This document shows, piece by piece, positions 8,082 to 16,129 of a DNA stretch of 64,000 nucleotides. The DNA comes from Sphingomonas gellani (GTDB taxonomy: Bacteria > Pseudomonadota > Alphaproteobacteria > Sphingomonadales > Sphingomonadaceae). Made by a program: the position numbers and the translations under genes. Location: contig NZ_FOCF01000002.1 in NCBI RefSeq assembly GCF_900110035.1, positions 248,001 to 312,000 of the forward strand. Direction: 5' to 3'. How positions within the stretch are numbered: the stretch's first letter is position 1; each line of letters starts with the position of its first letter. The notes under the pieces were generated by a model. The model saw only the letters and a list, made by a program, of their open reading frames with translations. It made no database searches and was not told the DNA's origin.

Positions 8082-11000
8082 ATGAGCAGGATCAATGCGT
8101 ATGCCGCATGTCTGATCGCGAGTGTCGCAGGCGCGCAGGTGCTGGCCCAGCAGATCAATTGGCCGTCGTCCCGCATCGCGCATCCGAAGCGCGCCGTCAT
8201 CGGCCCGTACAATGCCGCATTCCTGGCGGGATCCGACGGACTCGAGCATGTCGCGCAAGGCTACACCGCTGAAGAGAGGCTGCCCGACGCCTCCCAATGG
8301 ACGCTTCACGCCTGGGTGAAACCAACCGCGCTGCCCGAGGGACGTGCAACGATCGGGAGCATCGGGAAGCCGGAGGGCGGTGCCGGCTGGTCGCTGGCCC
8401 TGGATCGGGGCCGCCCGGTATTCGTCGCCGGTGGCACGACCGTGTTTGCCAGGCAGGCGATAGCTGCCGGCCGGTGGCATCTGTTGGTGGCGACAAGCGA
8501 TGCGGGGCGCCTGCGGTTCTTCGTCGATGGGCGTCTCGCAGGGTCGGGACGTGTCGATTCTGCGGCACCGCTCGCGACCGTCTTGTTGGGGCAGCGCCAG
8601 CCCGTCGGCTCGGCGTTCGCGGGCCTGATTGCCGATTTCACCTATCAGCCGTCACTTATGACCGGCCGCGACATCGCCGCTCTGTACAAGAGTGTGCCAA
8701 GCGAAGCGCTTGTTCGCTTCGAAGATGCGAGTCCGTCATGGCCCCTGCAGGTCAAGACGCAATATGGACTTTCGGCCCCTCAGCCGGCCTGGGAATTGCC
8801 GGTCAGCAAGGCGCCGTTCTCGCGTCCGGTGGCCAAGCCCGTCTCCTCGGCACAGCCGCTCACATCCGAGGGTGACGGCCGATACGCGGTAAACGGTTGG
8901 CGGCTGATCGAGGCGCCGCGCGTCACCGCCGATGGCGAGGTGATCTCGCGACCCGGCTTCGATGCGAAGGGCTGGCATGCTGCAACCGTTCCGGGAACGG
9001 TGCTGACGACCCTGGTCGATCGCGGTGTCTATCCAGACCCGACGGTCGGGCTCAACAACATGGCGATCCCGGAGCAGTTGGCGCGGCAATCCTATTGGTA
9101 CCGCACAGAATTCGTTGCTCCCGCGACCGGAGCCAAGCGGCTGACCCTGACCTTTGACGGCGTGAACTACACAGCGCAGGTCTGGGTCAACGGCATGTCC
9201 GTGGGGGACGTAAAGGGCGCCTTCATCCGCGGCACGTTCGACGTGACCGGACGACTGAGGCCCGGCGAGCGCAACAGCGTCGCGGTCCTCGTATCGCCTC
9301 CACCCAATCCCGGCATCGCGCACGAACAATCGCTCGCCGGCGGCCGCGGCGACAATGGCGGCGCCATGATGAGCGACGGGCCGACCTTCGGCGCGAGCGA
9401 GGGATGGGACTGGATACCGGCGGTACGCGATCGCAACACCGGTATCTGGCAGGGCGTTCACCTGGCCGCGACGGGCGCGGTCACGATCGGCGATCCCGCG
9501 ATTTCGACCCGCTTGCCCCGGCCCGACAATGCGATTGCCGAAGTCTCGATCGATGTGCCGGTGACCAACCACGGGATCACTGCCGCGACGACGGTAGTCC
9601 GCGCTGCGTTCGACGATGTCGCTGTCGAACGCAGCGTCACTGTCGCACCGGGGGCGACCGAGGTCGTCCGGTTCGTGCCGAAGGATCATCCACAACTCGC
9701 CGTGTCGAAGCCGCGCCTGTGGTGGCCCAACGGGTATGGCGATCCGGCGCTGCATCGCCTGCAACTGACGAGTAGGGTGAACAACGACATCACCGATAAC
9801 CGCAGCCTGGATTTCGGCATGCGGACCGTCACCTATGAACTGGGATCGCTGGACAGCGAGGGAGCATTGCGCCGGGTCCTGATCGACCCCGATCTGGCCC
9901 ACCGGCTTCGCACGCCGATCGTTGACGAGCGGCATCCGGCGTTGCGCAAGGTGCGCGGGGGCTGGGCCAATTCGCTGATGTCCGGTGCGGAAAGCTCACC
10001 GGCGGTGAAGACGTTGCCCGATGACCCGCTCGGTACGCAGATGGTCTTGAGGGTCAACGGCGTGCGCATCGCGGCACGGGGCGGCAATTGGGGCATGGAC
10101 GACATGATGAAACGTGTCGCGCCCGAGCGTCTGGACCCGTATTTCCGCCTCCACCGCGAGGCCGGCATGAACATCATCCGCAACTGGATGGGGCAAAGCA
10201 CCGAGGAGGCGTTCTACGCGCTGGCGGACCGTCACGGCCTGATGGTACTCAACGATTTCTGGGAGTCGACCCAGGACAATGATGCGGAGGCGCAGGACGT
10301 GCCGCTGTTCGTGGCCAATGCGCGCGACGTGGTGCGCCGCTACCGCACCCATCCCTCGATCGTGTTGTGGTTCGGACGCAACGAAGGCGTGCCGCAACCG
10401 GCGTTGCAGACCGCGTTGCAGGACATGATCTGGCAGGAGGATGGCAGCCGCCTGTACAAGGGCAATTCGCGGATCATCAATCTGGGCGGCTCGGGCCCCT
10501 ATGAATGGCACCCGCCGGAGGATTACTTCACCAGCTATCCGCACGGCTTTGCCGTCGAGGTCGGCACGTCGAGTTTCCCGACGCTCGAATCCTGGCAGCG
10601 TACCGCGCCGGCGGCCGATCGGTGGCCGATCAGCGACACCTGGGTCTATCATGACTGGCATCAGGAGCGCGGCGTATCGATGGCCAGCTTCATGTCGGCA
10701 ATGGACAAGGAGTTCGGGACACCTCGCGACCTCGTCGATTTCGAGCGCAAGGCCCAGATGCTCAACTACGAGTCTTATCGCGCCATCTTCGAAGGGTTCA
10801 ACGCCGGGCTGTGGACCACCAACAGCGCGCGCATGCTATGGATGACACATCCCGCATGGCCGTCGACGGATTTCCAGATCTACTCATCCGATTACGACAC
10901 TCACGCCGCCTTCTACGGGACCAGGAAGGGCGCGGAGCCGGTCCATGTCCAGATGAACCAGCCGGACCGGAACGTGGTGATGGTGAACACGACGCTCAAC

Positions 11001-11549
11001 CCGTTGACGGGGGTGAAGGTGACCGCGCGCGTAACCGACCTGTCCGGCACGTTGCTGCTGTCGCAGGAGCAGGTGCTAAACGTCCCCGCGGGCAGGGTTA
11101 CGCCTGCATTCCCGCTGGAGATCAAGGACGCGGTGGCGAAGGGGCCGGTGCTGATCCGGCTGGAAGCCGTCGGAGCGGACGGCCAACGCCTTTCCGATAA
11201 CTTCTACTGGCAAGCGGCCAAGCCCGAGGACCTTCGCGCGCTGGACGCCGTCCCGAAGGCGACGCTGGCCGTCACCTCCGCCCCGCAAGCCGGAGCCGGC
11301 ACGGAACGGACGATCGCGGTCGACCTGGCCAACACGGGCTCCGCACCCGCGCTGCAAACGAAGATCACGCTGTTCGATGCGAAGGGCGAGCAGATCCTGC
11401 CGGCGTATTTCAGCGACAATTACGTGTCGCTGCTGCCCGGTGAGAACCGGCGCGTCACCGTGCGCTATCCGCAGGATCGCGGCGTGGCGACGGTGCGGGT
11501 CCGGGGCTGGAACGTGCCGGACCGGGAGGTGTCCGGCACGGGTCGCTAA
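8082..11549 (+). CDS. exported GH2 enzyme (beta-mannosidase/exo-glucosaminidase type) with LamG domain
   Basis: 1155 residues from the ATG at 8082. This start is preferred because GAGGAG sits 7-12 bases upstream and it gives a clean signal peptide (MSRINAYAACLIASVAGAQVLAQQ). A frame open from 7983 would add 33 residues without these features. Residues about 70-190 form a LamG/concanavalin-like domain. The GH2 galactose-binding domain spans about 295-410 (YWYRTEF, VNGMSVGDVKGAF), with Ig-like and barrel domains after it. The acid/base is probably E768 in WFGRNEG; the nucleophile is probably E826 in FAVEVGTSS. The closest styles are exo-beta-glucosaminidase and mannosylglycoprotein endo-beta-mannosidase. 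In this locus, cleaving the Man-beta-1,4-GlcNAc core linkage is the most sensible role (inference). Confidence 0.88.
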   Translation: MSRINAYAACLIASVAGAQVLAQQINWPSSRIAHPKRAVIGPYNAAFLAGSDGLEHVAQGYTAEERLPDASQWTLHAWVKPTALPEGRATIGSIGKPEGGAGWSLALDRGRPVFVAGGTTVFARQAIAAGRWHLLVATSDAGRLRFFVDGRLAGSGRVDSAAPLATVLLGQRQPVGSAFAGLIADFTYQPSLMTGRDIAALYKSVPSEALVRFEDASPSWPLQVKTQYGLSAPQPAWELPVSKAPFSRPVAKPVSSAQPLTSEGDGRYAVNGWRLIEAPRVTADGEVISRPGFDAKGWHAATVPGTVLTTLVDRGVYPDPTVGLNNMAIPEQLARQSYWYRTEFVAPATGAKRLTLTFDGVNYTAQVWVNGMSVGDVKGAFIRGTFDVTGRLRPGERNSVAVLVSPPPNPGIAHEQSLAGGRGDNGGAMMSDGPTFGASEGWDWIPAVRDRNTGIWQGVHLAATGAVTIGDPAISTRLPRPDNAIAEVSIDVPVTNHGITAATTVVRAAFDDVAVERSVTVAPGATEVVRFVPKDHPQLAVSKPRLWWPNGYGDPALHRLQLTSRVNNDITDNRSLDFGMRTVTYELGSLDSEGALRRVLIDPDLAHRLRTPIVDERHPALRKVRGGWANSLMSGAESSPAVKTLPDDPLGTQMVLRVNGVRIAARGGNWGMDDMMKRVAPERLDPYFRLHREAGMNIIRNWMGQSTEEAFYALADRHGLMVLNDFWESTQDNDAEAQDVPLFVANARDVVRRYRTHPSIVLWFGRNEGVPQPALQTALQDMIWQEDGSRLYKGNSRIINLGGSGPYEWHPPEDYFTSYPHGFAVEVGTSSFPTLESWQRTAPAADRWPISDTWVYHDWHQERGVSMASFMSAMDKEFGTPRDLVDFERKAQMLNYESYRAIFEGFNAGLWTTNSARMLWMTHPAWPSTDFQIYSSDYDTHAAFYGTRKGAEPVHVQMNQPDRNVVMVNTTLNPLTGVKVTARVTDLSGTLLLSQEQVLNVPAGRVTPAFPLEIKDAVAKGPVLIRLEAVGADGQRLSDNFYWQAAKPEDLRALDAVPKATLAVTSAPQAGAGTERTIAVDLANTGSAPALQTKITLFDAKGEQILPAYFSDNYVSLLPGENRRVTVRYPQDRGVATVRVRGWNVPDREVSGTGR

Positions 11550-11558
11550 CCGGCCCGG

Positions 11559-12893
11559 TCAGACCATGGCCGACAGTGCCAGCGTCAGCAGCAGGCCGAC
11601 AACGGAGATCAGCGTCTCGCACACCGTCCAGCTGCGGACCGTGTCGGCGACGCTGAGGCCGAAATACTCCTTTACCAGCCAGAAGCCGCCGTCGTTGACG
11701 TGGCTCAGCACCACCGAACCCGCTCCCGTCGCGAGCACCAGCAGTTCCGGCCGGACACCCGGATTGGCCGCGGCGAGCGGGGCTACGATGCCGGCCGCGG
11801 TCGCCATCGCGACGGTGGCGGACCCGGTGGCCACCCGCATCAGCGCGGCGATCAACCAGGCGAGCAGCACGATCGGCAGGTGAACGCCTGCCGCCGCGGC
11901 AACGATCGCGTCCGACACGCCGCTGTCGGTCAGGATACGGCCAAAGCCGGCACCGACGCCCACGACCAGCGTAATCATGGCGGTGGGGGCAAGACATTCG
12001 TTGGTGAAGGCCTGGATGGTCGTCAGGTTGAGACCCCGCGCCAGGCCCAGCGTCCAGTAGCTGACCAGCACTGCCGCGAGCAGCGCAACGACCGGCGTGC
12101 CGATGAAGCGTAGCGCGCCGTCGATTGCCGAGCCGGGTACCGCGACCGCCGCCGCCACACTGCCCGCGAGCATCAGGACGACCGGAAGCAACAGCGTCGC
12201 AAGTGTGACCGCGAATCCGGGCAGCGCGCGCGCCTGTTCGGCGACCGGCTGCGGGAACGGTGCCGTTGCCTGTGACAGGCGGGGAACGATGAACCGGGCA
12301 TAGACAGGCCCGGCGATCGCGGCCGTCGGGATGCCGACGATCAAGGCGAAAAGGACGGTGAGTCCGACATCGGCGTGGTACGCCTGGGTCGCCAGCAGCG
12401 CCGCGGGATGAGGTGGCACCATGGCGTGAACCACTGACAGCCCCGCCGCCATCGGCAGGCCGAGGCGCATGGGATGCTGCCCCAGTCGGCGCGCCAGGGT
12501 GAACACGATCGGGACCAGCAAGACGAACCCGACCTCGAAGAACACGGGCAGGCCGACGATCAGGGCGATGGTCATGGTCGCCCAGTCGGCCCGGCGTGGT
12601 CCGAAGAAGCCGATCACGGTGTCGGCAATGCGCTCCGCACCGCCGGACTCGACCATCATCTTGCCCAGGATGGTGCCGAGGCCGACCACCAGGGCGATGT
12701 GGCCGAGTGCGCCGCCAACGCCGGCCTCGAAACTCTTGACGATCGTCGCCGCCGGAATGCCGACAGTGAGCGCCAAGCCGAGTGAAACAAGGATCAGTGC
12801 GATGAACGGGCTGAGCCGAAACCGGACGATCAACACGATCAACAGGGCGATCGCGACAACCGCCTCAACGAGAAGCAGCCCGTCCGCCGACAC
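11559..12893 (-). CDS. GntP-family gluconate/organic-anion:H+ symporter
   Basis: 444-residue inner-membrane carrier with about 12 hydrophobic segments. Family hallmarks include LGTILGKMMVESGGAERIAD, GLPVFFEVGFVLLVPI and VVHAMVPPHPAAL. It starts with GTG directly after the TAA of ridA and is the last gene of a deacylase-ridA-permease operon. GntP proteins carry gluconate, but members linked to D-aminoacylase genes are likely to import N-acyl-D-amino acids or a related anion. It ends 9 bases from the convergent GH2 gene. The family call is firm; the substrate is inferred from neighbours. Confidence 0.85.
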   Translation of the reverse strand: MSADGLLLVEAVVAIALLIVLIVRFRLSPFIALILVSLGLALTVGIPAATIVKSFEAGVGGALGHIALVVGLGTILGKMMVESGGAERIADTVIGFFGPRRADWATMTIALIVGLPVFFEVGFVLLVPIVFTLARRLGQHPMRLGLPMAAGLSVVHAMVPPHPAALLATQAYHADVGLTVLFALIVGIPTAAIAGPVYARFIVPRLSQATAPFPQPVAEQARALPGFAVTLATLLLPVVLMLAGSVAAAVAVPGSAIDGALRFIGTPVVALLAAVLVSYWTLGLARGLNLTTIQAFTNECLAPTAMITLVVGVGAGFGRILTDSGVSDAIVAAAAGVHLPIVLLAWLIAALMRVATGSATVAMATAAGIVAPLAAANPGVRPELLVLATGAGSVVLSHVNDGGFWLVKEYFGLSVADTVRSWTVCETLISVVGLLLTLALSAMV

Positions 12894-13286
12894 TTAGGGC
12901 TTCTTCCAGGCGACGCAGTCGACCTCGACCTTGCAGTCGACGACCATAGGGGACACGACGCAGGCGCGGGCAGGCGGGTGGGCGCCGAAATACTCCTTGA
13001 ACACGCGATTGAATGACTGGAAGTCGCGGGCGTCGTCCAGCCATACGCCACAGCGCACGACATGCTCGGGGCCGTATCCAGCCTCTTCCAGGATGGCGAG
13101 AACGTTGCGGATCGCCTGGTGCGACTGGGCGACGATGCCGCCGTCGATCACTTCGCCGTTCACCATTGCGACCTGGCCCGATACGTACAGCCAGCCGTCC
13201 GCCGCAACCGCACGGGCGAAGGGGAGGTGCTGGCCCCCGGTCCCGCTGCCGCCTTCCACGCCGTAGCGCGTGATACCATCCGTCAT
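12894..13286 (-). CDS. RidA/YjgF family reactive-imine deaminase
   Basis: 130 residues. The RidA fold is evident from LYVSGQVAMVNGEVIDGG, the QSHQAIRNVLAILEEAG helix and PPARACVVSP, with R107 as the conserved catalytic arginine. RidA hydrolyses reactive enamine/imine products of PLP enzymes. That fits its place beside a D-amino-acid PLP enzyme (14834) and a D-aminoacylase (13302), where it would clear 2-aminoacrylate-like intermediates. It lies 15 bases after the deacylase gene and abuts the permease gene. Confidence 0.88.
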   Translation of the reverse strand: MTDGITRYGVEGGSGTGGQHLPFARAVAADGWLYVSGQVAMVNGEVIDGGIVAQSHQAIRNVLAILEEAGYGPEHVVRCGVWLDDARDFQSFNRVFKEYFGAHPPARACVVSPMVVDCKVEVDCVAWKKP

Positions 13287-13301
13287 AACTGTCCCTTGTT
13301 G

Positions 13302-14744
13302 TTAAAGAGGTGATGCCCGGCGGAGCATGCGCCCGGCGCGTTGCCCCTTGGGTCCGTCGAGTGTCACAGCAGGCGTGCCGTTCACCCAAACGCCGTGAAT
13401 GCCACCGGCCGGACGGGTCGGATCGTCATAGGTTGCGCGGTCGCTGATGGTCGCCGGATCGAACAGGACCAGGTCGGCGGCCATGCCCGCTCGCACATAG
13501 CCCCGATCGGCCAACCCGAAGCGGTCCGCAGTCAGCCCGGTCATCTTCCGTATGGCGGTCGCAAGCGGGAACAGCCCACGCTCTCGCGCATAATGGCCCA
13601 GCACGCGCGGGAAGCTGCCCCACAGACGCGGATGTGGCCGGGGGTCGCAGGGCAGGCCGTCCGAACCGATCATGGTGATGCGATGGCTCAGGATCGTGTC
13701 GACGTCCGCGTCCGCCATGCAATGGTAGACCGCACCCGCGGGTTGCAGCCGCTCGGCCGCGGCGCGGAGGCTGGTGCCCCAGTCGGCCGCTATGTCGGCC
13801 AGCATGCGTCCCGCCTGCGCCGGTTCGGCGTCGGACCAGGTGATCTTGATCGGGGTTTGGGGGACGACCTGCTTGATGTCGAGCGTCGAGGAACTGGCGG
13901 TGTAGGGATAACAATCGCAACCGACAGATTGTGCCTCGGCCGCCTGGTCCAACAGTGACAGGATCTCGGTGCTGCGGCCGTGCTGCTCGGCGCCCGCACA
14001 TTTGAGGTGCGAGACAACGATCGGCGCCTCGCCATGGCGCCCGATCGCGAAGGCTTCCTCCAGCGCGGCGGTGATCTGCGCCCCTTCGCTGCGCAGGTGG
14101 GTGCAGTACAGTGCACCGGTGCCGCGCAACGCTTCCACCAGATCCTTCACCTCGGTGGTCGATGCACAGGCAGCGTTGGCGTACGCGAGGCCCGTCGACA
14201 GGCCGAAGGCGCCCGCCGCCAATGCGGCCTCGATCTGGCTGCGCATGGCCGAACGCTCGGCATCGGTGGCCTCCCGGTCGAGCCGATCCATGTGCAGGGC
14301 ACGCAGCGTCGTATGACCGATCAGCGCGACGACGTTGGTGGCGGGCACGGCTTTGTCGACCGCATCCGCATAAGCGGCGTAATCGGGATAGCGGAACTGA
14401 TCGGCAGTGCCGAGCAGCATGATCGGGTCGGGCAACTGCTCGTGCCGAGTGAAATCGCCGCCGGCGCTGATGCCGCAATTCCCCACAACTACCGTGGTCA
14501 CGCCCTGTGTGATCTTGGGCGTCATGTCGGGCGCCGCGACCACGACCAGGTCGTCGTGCGTGTGCGCGTCGATGAAGCCGGGGGCGAGGGCCAGCCCGCG
14601 CGCGTCGATCGCATCCGGGTGCGGTCGGGCAGAGCATGGCTCTACCGACGTAATGATGCCATCGCGCACCTCCACGTCCGCCTGAAAGCCGAGGGCACCC
14701 GTGCCATCGAAGATTTCAGCGCCGGCGATGATCAGTCGTGACAT
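13302..14744 (-). CDS. N-acyl-D-amino-acid deacylase (amidohydrolase superfamily)
   Basis: 480 residues. It opens with the amidohydrolase beta-strand start (LIIAGAEIFDGTG), then GFIDAHTHDD with metal ligands H61 and H63. C90 in VVVGNCGIS is the cysteine typical of D-aminoacylases. Further histidines appear in CTHLRSEG and VSHLKCAG, and the C-terminal strand domain is GMAADLVLFDP. The enzyme hydrolyses N-acyl-D-amino acids to D-amino acid plus carboxylate, probably in the cytoplasm (no signal peptide). It is first in the operon with ridA and the GntP-type permease and divergent from a D-amino-acid PLP enzyme. Together these form a plausible uptake-deacylation-deamination pathway. Confidence 0.9.
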   Translation of the reverse strand: MSRLIIAGAEIFDGTGALGFQADVEVRDGIITSVEPCSARPHPDAIDARGLALAPGFIDAHTHDDLVVVAAPDMTPKITQGVTTVVVGNCGISAGGDFTRHEQLPDPIMLLGTADQFRYPDYAAYADAVDKAVPATNVVALIGHTTLRALHMDRLDREATDAERSAMRSQIEAALAAGAFGLSTGLAYANAACASTTEVKDLVEALRGTGALYCTHLRSEGAQITAALEEAFAIGRHGEAPIVVSHLKCAGAEQHGRSTEILSLLDQAAEAQSVGCDCYPYTASSSTLDIKQVVPQTPIKITWSDAEPAQAGRMLADIAADWGTSLRAAAERLQPAGAVYHCMADADVDTILSHRITMIGSDGLPCDPRPHPRLWGSFPRVLGHYARERGLFPLATAIRKMTGLTADRFGLADRGYVRAGMAADLVLFDPATISDRATYDDPTRPAGGIHGVWVNGTPAVTLDGPKGQRAGRMLRRASPL

Positions 14745-14833
14745 GCCATTACGTCCGTGCGCGGCTAACCAGTTGCGACGTTGTCACCCGGCATCCGGAT
14801 AATGTAAACAAATTTCTTTAAGAGGAGGCGGCG
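14745..14833. promoter_or_regulatory. divergent promoter region of the D-amino-acid block
   Basis: An 89-base gap between divergent genes must hold both promoters. On the plus strand TTGCGA (14773) and GATAAT (14798-14803) are 19 bases apart, a weak candidate. The sequence complementary to TTAAAGAAA lies at 14813-14821, so a third partial copy of the AT-rich motif seen before the receptor and GH2 genes is present. AGAGGAGG precedes the GTG start at 14834. Confidence 0.4.
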
Positions 14834-16069
14834 GTGAGCGAAGGACTGGAATTGCACAAGGGCGTCGGCGGGAATGCGGAGCAGCCGTGGAACCTGCTGG
14901 CCGGCGATGTGCCCTTTCCCGCCGCGGTGCTCGATGAGGGCAGCATCAGCCACAATCTCGATTGGATGCGACGCTTCATCGACGCCTATGGCATGGCGCT
15001 GGCGCCTCATGGAAAGACCACGATGGCGCCGAAGCTGTTCGGCCGCCAGGTTCAGGCGGGGGCCTGGGGTATCACCGTGGCGACCAGCCAGCAGGCACGG
15101 GTTGCGGCTGCGCATGGCATTCGCCGTATCCTGATCGCCAATCAGGTCGTCGGCGCCGCCAACATCGCGTCGTTGATGGACCTGCTCGCGATCGAGGGGA
15201 TGGAGTTGTTCTGCCTGGTCGACTCGCCGGCGGGCGCAGCGAGCCTGGGCGATGCATGCCGAACGCGGGGCGCCGAGCTGAACGTGCTGGTGGAATTGGC
15301 GCCCGAACGCGACCAGCCCGGTTTCCGCACCGGGGTTAGGGACGAGGAGCAACTCGGGGCGCTGCTGACCGAGTTGGACCGTTGGAAGGGGCATCTGCGT
15401 CTGGCGGGAGTCGAATTCTATGAAGGCGTGCTGCCCGATGAGGCGCAAGTGCGCCGTTTCGTGCGACGTGCCGTGTCGGTGACGCGCGCGTTGCGCGAGG
15501 AGGGACGACTGGAGCGCACGCCTGCGATCTTCTCCGGCGCCGGCTCTGCCTGGTACGACATCGTCGCGGAGGAAAGTGCCGAACTGGCGCAGAGCGGCGA
15601 CGTGGAGGTGGTGCTGCGCCCCGGCTGCTACATCAGCCATGACGACGGGCTGTACCGTGCCGCGCAGGAGCGCATCCTGGAGCGCAACCCGGTCGCCCCG
15701 ACGCTTGGCGACGCATTGCGTCCGGCGCTGCGCATCTGGGCGGTCGTGCAATCCGTGCCCGATCCCGCGCGTGCCGTCGTCGCGATGGGCAAGCGTGACG
15801 TGGCGTTCGACGCCGGCCTGCCGCGCCCGGTCAAGATGTTCCGGCCCGGCCGTGATGCGCGGCCCGTCGACGTGCCGGCGCATTGGGAAGTCACGGGGTT
15901 GATGGACCAACATGCCTATCTGCAGATCGCGCCGGGCGACGACATCGCGGTCGGCGACGTGCTGGTCTTCGACATCTCGCACCCGTGCCTGACCTTCGAC
16001 AAATGGCGGCGGTTGCTCGTCGTCGACGAGGAATTTTGCTGCATCGACGTGGTCGACACGTTCTTCTAA
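14834..16069 (+). CDS. D-threonine aldolase/D-serine dehydratase-like PLP enzyme (amino acid deaminase)
   Basis: 411 residues with an alanine-racemase-type N-terminal barrel. HGKTTMAP holds K61, the likely PLP Schiff-base lysine. The C-terminal domain shows the metal-ligand signature ISHPCLTFDKW typical of the DSD1/D-threonine aldolase group. The start is GTG at 14834 with AGAGGAGG upstream. It faces away from the deacylase-ridA-permease operon and would act on the D-amino acid released by the deacylase, making a 2-oxo acid and ammonia (dehydratase) or glycine and an aldehyde (aldolase). Which of the two cannot be told from sequence. Confidence 0.85.
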   Translation: MSEGLELHKGVGGNAEQPWNLLAGDVPFPAAVLDEGSISHNLDWMRRFIDAYGMALAPHGKTTMAPKLFGRQVQAGAWGITVATSQQARVAAAHGIRRILIANQVVGAANIASLMDLLAIEGMELFCLVDSPAGAASLGDACRTRGAELNVLVELAPERDQPGFRTGVRDEEQLGALLTELDRWKGHLRLAGVEFYEGVLPDEAQVRRFVRRAVSVTRALREEGRLERTPAIFSGAGSAWYDIVAEESAELAQSGDVEVVLRPGCYISHDDGLYRAAQERILERNPVAPTLGDALRPALRIWAVVQSVPDPARAVVAMGKRDVAFDAGLPRPVKMFRPGRDARPVDVPAHWEVTGLMDQHAYLQIAPGDDIAVGDVLVFDISHPCLTFDKWRRLLVVDEEFCCIDVVDTFF

Positions 16070-16080
16070 CGCTTGGTAGC

Positions 16081-16120
16081 GGCAGCAGGCGCGGACCGGT
16101 CGATATCCGCGCCTGCTGCC
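16081..16120. terminator. perfect 15-bp hairpin between convergent genes
   Basis: GGCAGCAGGCGCGGA (16081-16095) pairs with TCCGCGCCTGCTGCC (16106-16120) around a 10-base loop. It lies between the stops of the PLP enzyme (plus) and GH92 (minus), so it probably works in both directions. There is no T run, as is common in GC-rich genomes. Confidence 0.65.
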
Positions 16121-16129
16121 GGGGCTTGG

